DNA from: Rhizobium sp.
GTDB taxonomy: Bacteria > Pseudomonadota > Alphaproteobacteria > Rhizobiales > Rhizobiaceae
Assembly (NCBI GenBank): GCA_027533385.1
Contig: JAPZUE010000040.1
Span: 62,001 to 126,000 of the forward strand
Direction: 5' to 3'
Length of the DNA stretch: 64,000 nucleotides
The translations under genes were made by a program, and so were the position numbers. Shown piece after piece: positions 17,799 through 28,414 of this stretch. Under the pieces are notes generated by a model. The model saw only the letters and a program-made list of their open reading frames with translations, had not been told where the DNA came from and searched no databases. Position 1 is the stretch's first letter. Each line of letters begins with the position of its first letter.

Positions 17799-18053
17799 AA
17801 GCCGGCGCCTCACACTCTGTTTTGGACCAATAAGGTCAACGCGCGCCGAACGCTTTTGTTGCGATGCCACAGGATTTCCGCATTGGGCGGCTCTAAAGGA
17901 CGGGCTGAACGGCGCCGGCGGTTCAATGAAGAACCCGGCGCGAAGATCAACTTGAGAACCGAGACGGGCGGCCCGATACGGGCTCGCGACGCGATTTCGC
18001 GTCCGCTTTGACGCGCGCCGACTTCGGTTGCTCGATTGGAGACTGAACCTTCC

Positions 18054-18578
18054 ATGACACGACGACTTGTTGCTGCTGCGGCATGCATTGCCCTTCTGTT
18101 GACTCATGCCCAGTCGGCGCTTGCCGGCAGCGAGGAGCGCCGTTTCAAGAAACCACTGAAGACCATTTCCCGCGATGCCGGCTATCCGGCTGCTCCGTCA
18201 TTTTCGAAGAGCCCCTACAGCGCCATCATCACCAAATATGCCAAGACCTATGGGGTCCCTGTCGATCTCGCCCATGCGGTCGTGCGCATCGAGAGCAATT
18301 TCAATCCGAAGGCGCGTGGCAGCGCCGGCGAAGTCGGGCTCATGCAGATCAAGCCGGCAACCGCCCGGGCCATGGGCTATCGCGGCAAGACCAAGGGGCT
18401 CTACGACCCGGAGACGAATATCCGCTACGGCATGAAATACCTGTCGATGGCCCATGAACTGGGCGGGGGTGAAACCTGCGGTACCATTCTGCGCTACAAT
18501 GCCGGACACGCCGCCAAGCGCATGAACCCGATCTCCAAGCGTTATTGCGGCAAGGTCATCGCGCTGATCGGCAACTGA
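18054..18578 (+). CDS. secreted SLT-family lytic transglycosylase
   Basis: 174 residues from ATG 18054. A Sec signal peptide (ending SALAG near residue 25) is followed by a short basic segment and a compact SLT domain: catalytic Glu in VVRIESNFNP, GLMQIKPATARAMGYRG, and DPETNIRYGMKYL. ILRYNAGH replaces the common YNAG motif closely. It is about the smallest size an SLT enzyme reaches. Periplasmic soluble enzyme, fifth murein hydrolase in a 13-kb stretch. A 255-base gap upstream shows no recognised element beyond a GC-rich inverted repeat (GCGCCGG 17912-17918 with CCGGCGC 17935-17941). Confidence 0.9.
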   Translation: MTRRLVAAAACIALLLTHAQSALAGSEERRFKKPLKTISRDAGYPAAPSFSKSPYSAIITKYAKTYGVPVDLAHAVVRIESNFNPKARGSAGEVGLMQIKPATARAMGYRGKTKGLYDPETNIRYGMKYLSMAHELGGGETCGTILRYNAGHAAKRMNPISKRYCGKVIALIGN

Positions 18579-18663
18579 GAAAGACCTGTGCCGGAGGGGT
18601 TTCTCCGACTGGACTTGAGGTTTCGCCATGCTATCACCAGACGCAACGTAAGGATGGTGTCGT

Positions 18664-19854
18664 ATGGTCGAGCGGTTCAAGTTTCTTGTTGTTGGTCGAG
18701 GCATGATGGGGGCTGCCGCAGCGCGCTATCTGGCGCTTCAGGGTGACGGTGTTGCTGTCATCGGCCCCGACGAGCCGAAGGACTGGGCGAACCACCAGGG
18801 CGTCTTTGCCAGCCATTACGACGAGGCGCGGATTACCCGGACGATCGATTCGAACCCCGTCTGGGCCCGGCTCGCCAATAGGTCGATCGCCCGATATGGC
18901 GAGATTGCCGCCGAGAGTGGAGTCGACTTCTACGAAGAGGTCGGTTGCCTGATCGTCGGGCCAAAGCGCGGCGGGCACGATCCATATGTCGGTCAGGTCG
19001 AGTCGGCGGCTCGCCAGCTCGGCGTGTCGATCGAGATGCTGTCGGATTCCGCTCTGAAGGCGCGCTTCCGGTATTTCGACTTCGGCACCGATTGCGAGGG
19101 TGTCTACGAGGAGAAGAATGCCGGTTACGTCAATCCGCGTCGGCTCGTCGAGGCGCAGAGCATCCTCGCCGAGAGGGCCGGCGCGACCGTGATCCGCCGG
19201 ACGGCGGTGTCGGTTCGGGAGGAGGGGGATGTCGCCATCGTCACCACCGACGATGGAGCGGTCTATTCGGCCGAGCGGGTGCTGATTGCCGCTGGCGGCT
19301 TCTCGATCAACGAAAACCTTCTGCCGCGTCCCCTCGATCTCAAGGTCTATGGGCGTACGGTTGCCTTCTTCGAGATCCCGGACGCGGAACTGGACGCCTA
19401 TGCCGGCATGCCTTCGCTGATCCACCAGCCGGATGATCCCATCGATCACATCTACCTTCTGCCGCCGGTCCGCTATCCCGATGGCAAGACCTATCTCAAG
19501 ATCGGCGGCGATCCCGATGATCTGCTGCTTGAAACCGAGCCGGAGATCCGTGCCTGGTTCCGGCGCGGCGGGCGGCTGACGACACGCGATCATCTGCATC
19601 GAATCATTACCGGACTGGTGCCGACGCTTGCGGATGCGCCGATTTCCATGGCGGCCTGCGTGACCTCGTTCACGCCGGACAACTATCCGGCCATCGGTTT
19701 TGCCGGCGAGCGAATCGCCGTGTTGACCGGCGGATGCGGTGCGGCGGCGAAGAGCTCCGACGAGATCGGACGCCTCGGTGCCGAACTCATCCAGCATGGA
19801 CGGATCCTGGACGATGCCTATGGCGACGTGTTCCGGCCCGTGTTCAGAGACTGA
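18664..19854 (+). CDS. FAD-dependent oxidoreductase, DAO/sarcosine-oxidase-like family
   Basis: 396 residues. The N-terminal dinucleotide-binding motif is VVGRGMMGAAAARYLA (GxGxxG), followed by the acidic end of strand 2 at VAVIGPDE. VLIAAGGFS is the second FAD-contact motif, and the C-terminal VLTGGCGAAAKSSDEIGR closes the flavin site. It resembles N-methyl amino acid oxidases (sarcosine or N-methyltryptophan type) but the substrate cannot be read from sequence. Monocistronic: a lytic transglycosylase gene lies upstream and rnpB downstream. Confidence 0.87.
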   Translation: MVERFKFLVVGRGMMGAAAARYLALQGDGVAVIGPDEPKDWANHQGVFASHYDEARITRTIDSNPVWARLANRSIARYGEIAAESGVDFYEEVGCLIVGPKRGGHDPYVGQVESAARQLGVSIEMLSDSALKARFRYFDFGTDCEGVYEEKNAGYVNPRRLVEAQSILAERAGATVIRRTAVSVREEGDVAIVTTDDGAVYSAERVLIAAGGFSINENLLPRPLDLKVYGRTVAFFEIPDAELDAYAGMPSLIHQPDDPIDHIYLLPPVRYPDGKTYLKIGGDPDDLLLETEPEIRAWFRRGGRLTTRDHLHRIITGLVPTLADAPISMAACVTSFTPDNYPAIGFAGERIAVLTGGCGAAAKSSDEIGRLGAELIQHGRILDDAYGDVFRPVFRD

Positions 19855-19930
19855 TTCACCAAAAGCCTCCAAGCCGGCGTGGCGTCTCGCTTTTTGATGG
19901 CAATCGCAGAACGGGTCGGCTAAGGACCCC

Positions 19931-20332
19931 TTGCCAGTTGGCCGGGCAGCCGCGCTTTACCAATGCCGAAAGGCGGTAGGGTGAGGAAAGTCCGGGCTCC
20001 ACGGAAACACGGTGCCGGATAACGTCCGGCGAGGGCGACCTCAGGGAAAGTGCCACAGAAAGCAAACCGCCTCGCATGCGAGGTCAGGGTGAAAGGGTGG
20101 GGTAAGAGCCCACCGCGTCGCTGGCAACAGGGACGGCACGGCAAACCCCACCGGGAGCAAAACCGAATAGGGATGACGCGGGTGGCGCGCAAGCGTTGCT
20201 ACAGCCTGTTTCCGGGCCAGTCATCCGGGTGGGTTGCGCGAGGCAGCGTGCAAACGCTGTCCCAGATGAATGGCTGCCACGTTCCGGGAAACCGGGGCCA
20301 TACAGAACCCGGCTTACAGGCCAACTGGCAAA
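19931..20332 (+). ncRNA. rnpB: RNase P RNA, bacterial class A
   Basis: Catalytic RNA of tRNA 5' processing. The ends pair as helix P1: TTGCCAGTTGGCC (19931-19943) with GGCCAACTGGCAA (20319-20331). The universal core is present: GAGGAAAGTCCGGGCTCC (from 19983), ACAGAAA, GGTAAGAGCCCACCG, and ACAGAACCCGGCTTAC near the 3' end, whose strands form the P4 pseudoknot with the 5' core. The length of about 400 nt and the AGATGAATGGCTGCC segment fit alphaproteobacteria. A T-run (20332-20335 and beyond) follows. Confidence 0.97.
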
Positions 20333-20449
20333 TTTTCCCTTTTTCCTCTTTTCGGCGAACCGCCTGAAAACAAAGGCGGAATGTGCTGCGCGCGGTCGGA
20401 TCACAATTGCGGCAACGGCTGCCGAATTGCGCCCGGAAAACAGCGGCTT

Positions 20450-20471
20450 CTAACCATTCGTTAAGCTTAAC
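20450..20471. promoter_or_regulatory. possible CtrA box upstream of mraZ
   Basis: CTAA (20450-20453) and TTAA (20461-20464) are separated by exactly 7 bases, against the CtrA consensus TTAA-N7-TTAA. The second half also belongs to the perfect palindrome GTTAAGCTTAAC (20460-20471). CtrA control of the dcw cluster here is inference. Confidence 0.4.
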
Positions 20472-20516
20472 CGCCTATCAATAATTGAATCGCGGAAAGG
20501 GCTCATCCCGACCGTT

Positions 20517-20551
20517 CCCATTGACGCCCATATTGTCCCATGGTATCCCAT
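20517..20551 (-). promoter_or_regulatory. MraZ operator: four direct repeats with 10-bp period
   Basis: CCCAT occurs at 20517, 20527, 20537 and 20547, each separated by 5 bases. On the minus strand this reads TGGGN-N5 four times, the known MraZ-binding repeat found upstream of mraZ in E. coli and Mycoplasma. Each repeat falls on the same helix face. It lies 164 bases before the mraZ ATG, so the transcript has a long leader unless a second promoter exists. Confidence 0.85.
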
Positions 20552-20714
20552 TTGCATGCCGTTGCGGGGGTCTTTCCATTCCCCCAGTCCCGTGAATCAG
20601 GTGCTTCCTCTCGTCTTTCGGGCGGGCGCGTCGCGGGTGTTTCGGTTGGTGTATCCATGTGTAATCGGGGGTCGTGTGGTGGCCCTTCGTCCAAGGGGAG
20701 GTCGGTAGTCAGAG

Positions 20715-21152
20715 ATGAGCCGCTTCCTGTCCAACGCGACAAACAGGATCGATACGAAGGGGCGGGTTTCCGTCCCTGCGGCATTTCGCGCCGTGCTGGT
20801 GCAGCGCGGAATTCAGGAGCTTTATTGTCTCCAGGATTTCGTCTATCCGGCGATCAATATCGGTGGTCCGGATCTGCTCGAGCGGTACGAGCGGAAAGTG
20901 GCGGCCGAGGATCCCTTTGCGTTGGAAGCAAACGAGATGTCGCTGCTGCTTCATGGTGGCGGCGTCTTCATGCGACTCGATGCCGAAGGGCGATTGGCGG
21001 TGACGGATTTCATCCGGGATTTCACGGGGATTTCCTCGGAGGTCTGTTTCGTCGGCCGTTCGGATCATTTTCAGGTGTGGCAACCGCAGGCGTTTCACGA
21101 GGCGCAGGCGAGGGCCAGAGAGGTGGTCAGGCAGCGGGGCCTGCGCACCTAG
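20715..21152 (+). CDS. mraZ: transcriptional regulator MraZ
   Basis: First gene of the dcw cluster; DNA-binding protein that represses its own operon in E. coli. 145 residues in two SpoVT-AbrB half-domains: [12 protein letters not shown] (residues 14-25) and [14 protein letters not shown] (about 93-106), which supply the basic residues that contact DNA. Four matching operator repeats lie upstream. The best Shine-Dalgarno, GGGGAGG, is 13 bases from the ATG, an unusually long spacing. It is followed after 17 bases by rsmH. Confidence 0.96.
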   Translation: MSRFLSNATNRIDTKGRVSVPAAFRAVLVQRGIQELYCLQDFVYPAINIGGPDLLERYERKVAAEDPFALEANEMSLLLHGGGVFMRLDAEGRLAVTDFIRDFTGISSEVCFVGRSDHFQVWQPQAFHEAQARAREVVRQRGLRT

Positions 21153-21169
21153 AAAGACGGGGAAACGGA

Positions 21170-22195
21170 ATGGCGGCGAACTTTGGCGAAGGTTTTTCCG
21201 ATGCCGATGGCGGACCGGTTCGTCACATTCCGGTTCTTCTCTCGGAGGTTCTTCAGGCGCTTGAGCCTGAGGCCGGCAAAGTCATCCTCGATGGCACCTT
21301 TGGTGCGGGCGGCTATACGGTCGCCATTCTCGGCAAGGGTGCCGATGTGATTGCGCTCGACCGTGATCCCAATGCGATTGCGGGCGGTCAGGTGCTTGTC
21401 GATGCAAGCGGCGGTCGCCTCACCCTGCATCACACGGAATTCTCCAATCTCGGCAATTTTGCGCCTGCGGGTGGTCTCGACGGTGTCGTTCTCGATATCG
21501 GCGTCTCCTCGATGCAGATCGACGAGGCGGAGCGCGGTTTTTCGTTCCAGCGCAACGGGCCGCTCGACATGCGCATGGCCGTTTCCGGCGTCTCTGCAGC
21601 GGATGTCGTCAATCGCGCCAAGGTGTCGGACCTCATCCGCATCTTCGGCTTTCTCGGCGAAGAGAAGCATGCGGGCCGAATCGCACGCGCCATCGAAAAG
21701 CGCCGCGCCAGCGAACCGTTCCAGACGACGCGTGAGCTCGCCAACCTCATCGAGACGGTCAATCCGCGCAAGGCCAAGGACAAGATCCATCCGGCCACGC
21801 GCGTTTTCCAGGCATTGCGCATCTACGTGAATGACGAGCTGGGCGAGCTTGCCCAGGCGCTTTTCGCCGCCGAGCGTGCGCTGAAGCCCGGTGGTCGTCT
21901 GGTCGTCGTCACCTTCCACTCGCTGGAAGATCGCATCGTCAAGAAATTCTTCTCCGAACGTTCCGGCAAGGCGTCAGGTTCGCGCCATCTTCCCATGGTG
22001 GAAGCGCGCCCGGCAACCTTCGAACCGGTCGGCAAGGGCATGGTCGCAGCAACAGAGGAAGAGGCGGAACTGAACCCCCGCGCTCGCTCCGCGAAGCTTC
22101 GCGCCGGCATCCGCACTTCGGCGCCTGCCGAGCGCGCCGATATGTCGATCTTCGATCTGCCCGACCTTGCCACTCTCGAAAAGATCGGAGGCTGA
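21170..22195 (+). CDS. rsmH: 16S rRNA (cytosine(1402)-N4)-methyltransferase
   Basis: Methylates C1402 in the ribosomal P site using SAM; formerly mraW. 341 residues. [13 protein letters not shown] near the N-terminus, motif [13 protein letters not shown] (about 39-50), [22 protein letters not shown] and [14 protein letters not shown] are all diagnostic; [13 protein letters not shown] and [10 protein letters not shown] end the protein. The frame is open far upstream, but ATG 21170 fits the family N-terminus and follows mraZ by 17 bases. Confidence 0.97.
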   Translation: MAANFGEGFSDADGGPVRHIPVLLSEVLQALEPEAGKVILDGTFGAGGYTVAILGKGADVIALDRDPNAIAGGQVLVDASGGRLTLHHTEFSNLGNFAPAGGLDGVVLDIGVSSMQIDEAERGFSFQRNGPLDMRMAVSGVSAADVVNRAKVSDLIRIFGFLGEEKHAGRIARAIEKRRASEPFQTTRELANLIETVNPRKAKDKIHPATRVFQALRIYVNDELGELAQALFAAERALKPGGRLVVVTFHSLEDRIVKKFFSERSGKASGSRHLPMVEARPATFEPVGKGMVAATEEEAELNPRARSAKLRAGIRTSAPAERADMSIFDLPDLATLEKIGG

Positions 22196-22197
22196 CC

Positions 22198-22593
22198 GTG
22201 CTGAGACCCTTCGATTTCATTATGGTCTGCGCCATGCTGGCGGCGGCGACCGTCACCTACAAGATCAAGCATCACACCGATAACAAGGCGGCCGAAGTTC
22301 GCCGGCTCGAAGCTGAAATCAAGCTCGAGAAGGATACGATCGATCTCCTGAAGGCGGACGAGGCCTTGCTGACGCAGCCCAACCGTCTGGAGCGGCTGGT
22401 GCAGACCTATGCGGCCGAGCTGCAGCTCGTGCCGACCGATCCAAGCCAGCTCGCCCGGCCGATGGAGCTGCCCATGCCGAAGGACCAGGTTCCCGTGCCG
22501 GAAGCCGAGGAGGGCGCTGCCGACGGCCTGAGCGCAACGGCTCCGTCCGACCCCATCAAGGATCTCATCACGACAGGATCGGTGGACCGCTGA
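22198..22593 (+). CDS. ftsL: cell division protein FtsL
   Basis: Bitopic divisome protein of 131 residues that forms a complex with FtsB-like proteins and FtsQ and activates FtsWI. GTG start 2 bases after the rsmH stop. One membrane span (LRPFDFIMVCAMLAAATVTY) and a periplasmic coiled coil with LEAEIKLEKDTIDLLKADEA, then TQPNRLERLVQTY, the alphaproteobacterial FtsL signature. The C-terminal third is Pro/Glu-rich and probably disordered. Sequence is poorly conserved; identity rests on position as well. Confidence 0.93.
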   Translation: MLRPFDFIMVCAMLAAATVTYKIKHHTDNKAAEVRRLEAEIKLEKDTIDLLKADEALLTQPNRLERLVQTYAAELQLVPTDPSQLARPMELPMPKDQVPVPEAEEGAADGLSATAPSDPIKDLITTGSVDR

Positions 22594-24338
22594 TGACATT
22601 TCTTTCGAAAATCATGCTGCTGAAAAGCCAGGCGCACTTTTCCACCGACGTGCAGCGTGGCGGTGCCGTGGTGAATACCGCCACGTTCAAAGGGACAGGC
22701 AAGCGCAAGTCCGAGATGGCGAAGACCCGCGTCGGCCTGATGATCGCCACCTTCTGCATCGCCTATGCGGTGATTGGCGGTCGTCTGGTGCAGTATGGCC
22801 ATGCCCAGCCGGAAACCGTGTCCAGCATCCTGCCGGCCGATCGTCTGATGGCGTCCCGCCCCGATATCCTGGATCGCAACGGCGAGGTGCTGGCCACCGA
22901 CATCCGTACCGTGTCGCTGTTTGCCGAGCCGCACAAGATCGTCGATCCCGACGAAGCGGTGGAGCGCCTTTCGACCGTGCTCAAGGATCTCGACGTCAGG
23001 GATACCTATCGCAAGCTCTCGTCCGATTCCCGCTTTCAGTGGCTGCGCCGTCAGCTGACGCCGAAGCAGCAGAGCCAGATTCTGGCGCTCGGCATTCCCG
23101 GAATCGGCTTCCGTCCGGAAAAGCGCCGCTTCTATCCGGGTGGTGCGACTGCCTCGCATATCGTCGGTTACGTCAATATCGACAATCGCGGTATGGCCGG
23201 CATGGAGAAGTACATCGACAACCAGGGCATGGCGGATCTGCGCGCGCTCGGCATGACCAGCGACACGCCGCTCGAACCCGTTCGGCTCTCGGTCGATATC
23301 CGCGTTCAGAACATCCTGCGCGACGCCCTGGTGACGGCGGTTTCAAAGTATGAGGCGATTGCCGCCGGTGCCGTCGTGCTCGACGTGCATACGGGTGAAG
23401 TCATCGCCATGTCCTCGATCCCCGACTTTGACCCGAATCGCCCCCAGGAAGGGGCGCAGGAGGGCTGGATGAACCGGATGACGAACGGTACGTTCGAAAT
23501 GGGTTCAACCTTCAAGACCTTCACCACGGCCATGGCGCTCGATTCGGGCAAGGTCTCGATGAAGGACAGTTTCGACGCCCGCTATCCGATCCGCATCGGC
23601 CGCTTCACCATCAAGGATTTTCACGGCAAGAACCGGATCCTGACCGTCCCGGAAATCTTCCAGTATTCCTCGAACATCGGGACGGCCCGCATGGCCGAAG
23701 CCGTCGGCACGGCCGGTCACCAGGAGTTCCTGACCCGGCTGGGGCTTCTGACGCGACTTGAGACCGAGCTGCCGGAAGTCAAGGCGCCCTCCCAGCCGCG
23801 CGAATGGAAGCAGATCAACTCGATCACCATCTCGTTCGGCCACGGCGTTTCGACGACGCCTTTGCAGACGGCGGTCAGTGCCGCAGCCCTCGTGAACGGT
23901 GGCAAGCTGATCGCGCCGACCTTCCTGACCCGCAACCGCGAACAGGCCGACCAGATTGCACAGGTCGTGGTGAAGAAGCAGACCAGCGACGACATCCGTT
24001 ATCTGTTCTGGCTGAACGGCAAGAGCGGTTCGGGCAAGCACGCGCTTGTCGAAGGCTTCAATGTCGGCGGCAAGACCGGGACGGCGGAAAAGGTCGTCGA
24101 CGGGCGCTACTCCGACGACCAGAATTTCAACTCCTATGTGGCGGCCTTCCCGATCGAAAATCCGCAATATCTCGTGCTGAGCTTCATCGATGCACCGAAG
24201 ACGGGCGAGGGCGGTGGCCGCACCGCCGGTCTGACGGCTGCACCGATCGTCGGCGAGATCATCCGCAGAAGCGCCGCAATTCTTGGTGTAGAACCGAAAT
24301 ACGGGGAAGACGGCTCAGCATTGCTCGTCTCTTATTGA
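22593..24338 (+). CDS. ftsI: peptidoglycan D,D-transpeptidase FtsI (PBP3)
   Basis: Cross-links septal peptidoglycan; class B penicillin-binding protein of 581 residues. The start overlaps the ftsL stop by one base. A membrane anchor (about 49-68, [20 protein letters not shown]) is followed by a pedestal domain and the transpeptidase. Active-site motifs: Ser305-x-x-Lys308 (STFKTF), SSN (QYSSNIGT) and KTGTAEK near residue 493. The cytoplasmic N-terminus of about 45 residues is long, as in relatives. Works with FtsW. Confidence 0.96.
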   Translation: MTFLSKIMLLKSQAHFSTDVQRGGAVVNTATFKGTGKRKSEMAKTRVGLMIATFCIAYAVIGGRLVQYGHAQPETVSSILPADRLMASRPDILDRNGEVLATDIRTVSLFAEPHKIVDPDEAVERLSTVLKDLDVRDTYRKLSSDSRFQWLRRQLTPKQQSQILALGIPGIGFRPEKRRFYPGGATASHIVGYVNIDNRGMAGMEKYIDNQGMADLRALGMTSDTPLEPVRLSVDIRVQNILRDALVTAVSKYEAIAAGAVVLDVHTGEVIAMSSIPDFDPNRPQEGAQEGWMNRMTNGTFEMGSTFKTFTTAMALDSGKVSMKDSFDARYPIRIGRFTIKDFHGKNRILTVPEIFQYSSNIGTARMAEAVGTAGHQEFLTRLGLLTRLETELPEVKAPSQPREWKQINSITISFGHGVSTTPLQTAVSAAALVNGGKLIAPTFLTRNREQADQIAQVVVKKQTSDDIRYLFWLNGKSGSGKHALVEGFNVGGKTGTAEKVVDGRYSDDQNFNSYVAAFPIENPQYLVLSFIDAPKTGEGGGRTAGLTAAPIVGEIIRRSAAILGVEPKYGEDGSALLVSY

Positions 24339-24354
24339 TCAGATCGACTACAGA

Positions 24355-24380
24355 CGGGGCGATTCGCGAAAATTGCCCCG
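24355..24380 (+). other. intercistronic hairpin between ftsI and murE
   Basis: CGGGGC (24355-24360) pairs with GCCCCG (24375-24380) around a 14-base loop holding TTCGCGAA. It sits directly before the murE ribosome site AGAGGA (24381-24386) and has no T-run, so it may affect mRNA stability or translation rather than end transcription. Confidence 0.4.
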
Positions 24381-24396
24381 AGAGGATGGACTGCAT

Positions 24397-25851
24397 ATGC
24401 TTTTGGGCGCACTGGCTGGCGAGGAGTTTGGGGATCAGGTGACAGCTGGCGGCGCTGCCGGCATCGAGGTTCGGGGACTTTCAGCCGACAGCCGCAAAGT
24501 CGAACCTGGCACAGTCTTCTTCGCCTTCTCCGGATCGAAGGCCGATGGTTCGGCCTATGCTGCCCAGGCGGTCGAAAAGGGCGCCGTCGCCATCGTCGCC
24601 TCCCATGCCGTCGACACCTCCGTTCCCGTCGTTGTCGTCGATAATCCGCGCCGTTTTCTGGCGCTCGCTGCGGCCCGCTTCGTCGGTCGCCAGCCGAAGG
24701 TGATGGTCGCCGTGACCGGAACTGCCGGCAAGACGTCAGTCGCCTCCTTCACGCGCCAGATCTGGGCCGAAGCCGGCCATGCTGCCGCCCAGATCGGCAC
24801 GACCGGCGTTATTTCGCCGAAGCGCAATGATTATGGTTCGCTGACCACTCCGGATCCGCTGGCATTGCACACGCTTCTCGGCGAACTCGCCGATGAGGGC
24901 GTGACGCATGCTGCCATGGAAGCGTCCAGCCACGGGCTCGACCAAAGCCGTCTCGACGGCGTGGTGCTCTCGGCTGCGGGTTTCACCAATCTTGGCCGCG
25001 ACCACATGGACTACCACCCGACCATGGCAGACTACATGGCGGCCAAGATGCGGCTGTTTGATACGCTGCTGCCCAAGGGCGCGCCGGCTGTTATCTTTGC
25101 TGACGACGCGTGGTCGGACGCGGCGATTCAGGCTGCTAAAGCGTCGGGCCACGATGTCCGGACCGTGGGCCGCAAGGGCGATTTTCTGAGCCTGAAGCGC
25201 GTCGAGCATTTTCGTCACAAGCAGGTCGCCGAAGTCCATCATGCGGGCGAAATCTTCGAAGTTCACATTCCGCTGGCGGGCGATTTCCAGATTGCCAATG
25301 CACTGGTGTCTGCCGGTCTCGCCATCTCGACGGGTGTGGCACCCGCTGTCGCGCTCAAGGCGCTGGAGCATCTGAAGGGTGCATCGGGTCGGCTGGAACT
25401 TGTTGGCCAGACCAAGGGCGGGGCACTTGCCTATGTCGACTATGCCCATAAGCCGGAAGCGCTGGAAAATGTGCTGACCTCGGTTCGTCCGTTTACGACG
25501 GGCCGGGTGATCGTGGTCTTCGGTTGCGGCGGGGATCGCGACAAGGGCAAGCGGCCGATCATGGGCGAGATCGCCTCGCGGCTTGCCGATGTGGTTATTG
25601 TCACCGATGACAATCCGCGCTCGGAAGTGCCGGCGACCATCCGCTCCGAGATCATGGCGGCGACGCCGAAGGGCATCGAGATCGGCGACCGCGCCCAGGC
25701 CATACGGGCCGGGGTTGCCATGCTTTCCACCGGGGACACGCTGATCGTGGCGGGCAAGGGGCATGAGGAAGGACAGACGGTCGGGACCGAGACATTGCCG
25801 TTCTCGGACCACCAGGAAGTCCGCAAAGCCTTGGAGGAGTTCGACCGTTGA
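24397..25851 (+). CDS. murE: UDP-MurNAc-tripeptide synthetase, meso-diaminopimelate-adding
   Basis: Adds meso-DAP to UDP-MurNAc-L-Ala-D-Glu using ATP. 484 residues from ATG 24397 (AGAGGA 10 bases upstream; a TTG 24 bases earlier is also open). [13 protein letters not shown] binds the uracil nucleotide, [11 protein letters not shown] is the P-loop, ASSHGLDQ and [10 protein letters not shown] follow, and the DNPR tetrad in TDDNPRSE recognises meso-DAP rather than lysine. GKGHEEGQ is near the C-terminus. It overlaps murF by 4 bases. Confidence 0.96.
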   Translation: MLLGALAGEEFGDQVTAGGAAGIEVRGLSADSRKVEPGTVFFAFSGSKADGSAYAAQAVEKGAVAIVASHAVDTSVPVVVVDNPRRFLALAAARFVGRQPKVMVAVTGTAGKTSVASFTRQIWAEAGHAAAQIGTTGVISPKRNDYGSLTTPDPLALHTLLGELADEGVTHAAMEASSHGLDQSRLDGVVLSAAGFTNLGRDHMDYHPTMADYMAAKMRLFDTLLPKGAPAVIFADDAWSDAAIQAAKASGHDVRTVGRKGDFLSLKRVEHFRHKQVAEVHHAGEIFEVHIPLAGDFQIANALVSAGLAISTGVAPAVALKALEHLKGASGRLELVGQTKGGALAYVDYAHKPEALENVLTSVRPFTTGRVIVVFGCGGDRDKGKRPIMGEIASRLADVVIVTDDNPRSEVPATIRSEIMAATPKGIEIGDRAQAIRAGVAMLSTGDTLIVAGKGHEEGQTVGTETLPFSDHQEVRKALEEFDR

Positions 25852-27281
25852 CCCTGCTCTGGACCGCGCGCGAAATGGTCACCGCCATGGGTGGCCGTCC
25901 CTTCGGTAATCTGCCTGACGGCGTTACCGGCATTTCGATCGACAGCCGTTCGATCACGCCGGGCGAAGCTTTCTTCGCCATCAAGGGCGACCGGGTCGAC
26001 GGTCACGACTATGCCAGCATCGCAATTGCAAACGGCGCTTCACTGCTGGTGGTGAGCGAGGCGAAGCTGCCGGCACTGGGGCGGCTGACCGTGCCGATGA
26101 TCGTCGTCGAAGACGTGCTTGTCGGCCTGCAGAAGCTCGGCATGGCAGCGCGCGATCGCACTCCTGCAACCGTCATTGCCGTCACTGGCTCGGTGGGCAA
26201 GACGACGACCAAGGAAATGCTGCGCATGGCGCTTGCCCCTTCAGGCAAGGTGCATGCCTCGGTTGCCTCCTTCAACAATCATTGGGGTGTCCCACTGACG
26301 CTGGCGCGCATGCCGATCGACACCCGTTACGGCGTATTCGAACTCGGCATGAACCATTCCGGTGAGCTCGGTCCGCTGTCGCGCATGGTGCGGCCGGACG
26401 TAGCAATCATTACGACCATCGCGCCCGCCCATCTTGGGAATTTTTCCGATGTCGCCGAAATCGCCGACGCCAAGGCGGAGATCTTCGAGGGCATCGTCAA
26501 TGGCGGCGACGCCATCCTCAATCGCGACAATCCCTATTACGAGCGCCTCGAGCAGGCGGCGCTGGCCCAGGGTGTCGAAAACATTCACAGCTTCGGGCAG
26601 CACGCCAAGGCCGAGTTCCGGCTGGCGGAATTCGATGGTGCGGCCGAGATCTCGACGCTTTGGGTGTCGTTTGGCGGTGAGACGCGCGAAGTGACGATCG
26701 GCGCGCCAGGCCGGCATCTGGCCGAAAATGCGATGGCGGTTCTTGCCGCCGTCTCGCTTGTCGGCGCGGATGTGGATGCGGCCATCGAGGCGCTTGCGAA
26801 CCTGACGCCGGTCAAGGGGCGCGGTCAGCGCCACCGGCTGAAGATGCCCGATGGCGCGCTGACACTGATCGACGAAAGCTACAACGCCAATCCTGCTTCC
26901 ATGCGGGCCGCGATCGCTGTCCTCGCATCCTCCCAGCCGACAGGTGAAGGGCGGCGGATTGCCGTTCTCGGCGACATGCTGGAGATGGGCGAGTTTGCGC
27001 CGAGCGTGCATGCCGATCTCGCCGGGCCGCTTCTGGCGGCGGGAATCGAGCATGTCTGGCTTGCCGGTCCCGAGATGGTCGCGCTTCGCGACGCGCTGCC
27101 GGAGACGGTGCACGTCGTTTATCTCGAGACCACCGAGGAACTTTCGAATTTCGTGACGGCCGAGGTGCGGCCCGGCGATGTCGTGATGGTCAAATCTTCT
27201 CTCGGCATCGGTTTCGGCAAGATCGTTTCGGCTCTGCTTGACAAGTATCCGGCATTCACCGACACGGAGCGCCACCTTTAA
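25848..27281 (+). CDS. murF: UDP-MurNAc-tripeptide-D-Ala-D-Ala ligase
   Basis: Adds the D-Ala-D-Ala dipeptide to complete the pentapeptide precursor. 477 residues. A TTG start ([16 protein letters not shown]) shares bases with the murE stop TGA, so translation is likely coupled. [17 protein letters not shown] is the UDP-sugar-binding start, [13 protein letters not shown] the P-loop, [12 protein letters not shown] and ELGMNHSGE the catalytic region, and [11 protein letters not shown] and LGDMLEMG the third domain. Rare start codon, otherwise typical. Confidence 0.96.
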   Translation: MTLLWTAREMVTAMGGRPFGNLPDGVTGISIDSRSITPGEAFFAIKGDRVDGHDYASIAIANGASLLVVSEAKLPALGRLTVPMIVVEDVLVGLQKLGMAARDRTPATVIAVTGSVGKTTTKEMLRMALAPSGKVHASVASFNNHWGVPLTLARMPIDTRYGVFELGMNHSGELGPLSRMVRPDVAIITTIAPAHLGNFSDVAEIADAKAEIFEGIVNGGDAILNRDNPYYERLEQAALAQGVENIHSFGQHAKAEFRLAEFDGAAEISTLWVSFGGETREVTIGAPGRHLAENAMAVLAAVSLVGADVDAAIEALANLTPVKGRGQRHRLKMPDGALTLIDESYNANPASMRAAIAVLASSQPTGEGRRIAVLGDMLEMGEFAPSVHADLAGPLLAAGIEHVWLAGPEMVALRDALPETVHVVYLETTEELSNFVTAEVRPGDVVMVKSSLGIGFGKIVSALLDKYPAFTDTERHL

Positions 27282-27306
27282 TTCCGGGCTTTTTGAAAGG
27301 GCTCCC

Positions 27307-28407
27307 ATGCTGATCTGGCTTGTGGAACTGGCGGACAACCTTCAGTTTTTCAATCTCTTCCGTTACATCACCTTCCGGACCGGGGCTGCTCTCTTCACCT
27401 CGGCACTGGTGGTCTTCCTGTTCGGGCCGGCGATGATTTCATCGCTGCGCGTGCGCCAGGGCAAGGGTCAGCCGATCCGCGCCGACGGACCCCAGACCCA
27501 TTTCAAGAAGGCGGGTACGCCGACCATGGGCGGTCTGATGATCCTGGCAGGGATCGTCGTTTCCTCGCTGCTCTGGGCGGATCTTTCGAACGTCTATGTC
27601 GTCGCGACACTGCTGGTCACGCTCGGCTTCGGCGCGATCGGCTTTTATGACGACTATCTCAAGGTGACGAAGCAGACGGAAAAGGGCTTTTCCGGCAAGG
27701 CGCGTCTGGGGATCGAGTTTTTGATCGCGGGCACTGCGGTCTATTTCATGATGTCGACTGCGCTGAGCTCCGGGCCGCAGGGCTCGACCTTCGGGTCTTC
27801 GATCGCTTTCCCCTTCTTCAAGGACTTCCTGATCGATCTCGGCATTTTCTTCGTGCTGTTCGGCGGCTTCGTCATCGTCGGCGCCGGCAATGCGGTGAAC
27901 CTGACCGACGGTCTCGATGGTCTGGCGATCGTACCGGTGATGATTGCCGCCGCCTCTTTCGGAGTCATTGCCTATCTCGCCGGTAATGCCGTCTTTGCGA
28001 ACTATCTGCAGATCAATTTCGTGCCCGGCACCGGTGAGCTTGCGGTTGTGCTTGGCGCGGTGATCGGAGCGGGCCTCGGCTTCCTGTGGTTCAATGCCCC
28101 GCCGGCGGCCATCTTCATGGGTGACACCGGCTCGCTTGCCCTTGGTGGTCTGATCGGCTCGGTCGCCGTTGCGACCAAACACGAGATCGTCATGGCGATC
28201 ATCGGCGGCCTATTCGTCATGGAGACGCTGTCAGTGATCATCCAGGTTGGCTATTTCAAGCTGACCGGCAAGCGTGTCTTCCTGATGGCGCCGATCCACC
28301 ATCATTTCGAAAAGCTCGGCTGGACCGAGAGCCAGGTGGTCATCCGTTTCTGGATCATCGCGGTAGGGCTTGCCATGCTCGGCCTCTCCACCCTGAAACT
28401 GCGGTGA
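27307..28407 (+). CDS. mraY: phospho-MurNAc-pentapeptide transferase
   Basis: Integral membrane enzyme that links phospho-MurNAc-pentapeptide to undecaprenyl phosphate to make lipid I. 366 residues, the standard length; ATG 27307 is chosen since the open frame upstream lies within murF. About ten membrane spans. Key motifs: AGTPTMGG near the N-terminus, GFYDDYLKV (Asp pair), [26 protein letters not shown] and [13 protein letters not shown]. Stop lies 7 bases before murD. Confidence 0.97.
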   Translation: MLIWLVELADNLQFFNLFRYITFRTGAALFTSALVVFLFGPAMISSLRVRQGKGQPIRADGPQTHFKKAGTPTMGGLMILAGIVVSSLLWADLSNVYVVATLLVTLGFGAIGFYDDYLKVTKQTEKGFSGKARLGIEFLIAGTAVYFMMSTALSSGPQGSTFGSSIAFPFFKDFLIDLGIFFVLFGGFVIVGAGNAVNLTDGLDGLAIVPVMIAAASFGVIAYLAGNAVFANYLQINFVPGTGELAVVLGAVIGAGLGFLWFNAPPAAIFMGDTGSLALGGLIGSVAVATKHEIVMAIIGGLFVMETLSVIIQVGYFKLTGKRVFLMAPIHHHFEKLGWTESQVVIRFWIIAVGLAMLGLSTLKLR

Positions 28408-28414
28408 GGCGGCG

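Larger units (their letters stand above)
20334..20714 (+). other. 381-base regulatory region upstream of the dcw cluster
   Basis: This space between rnpB and mraZ contains a CtrA-like motif, four MraZ boxes and a leader of about 160 bases. GAATC sites at about 20486 and 20595 fit CcrM (GANTC) methylation, which links promoters to the cell cycle in this class. No gene seen. Confidence 0.6.

Noticed and set aside
20540..21169. Upstream extension of rsmH through mraZ
   Set aside because: Open only by chance; it would overlap the whole of mraZ, and the family N-terminus begins at 21170.
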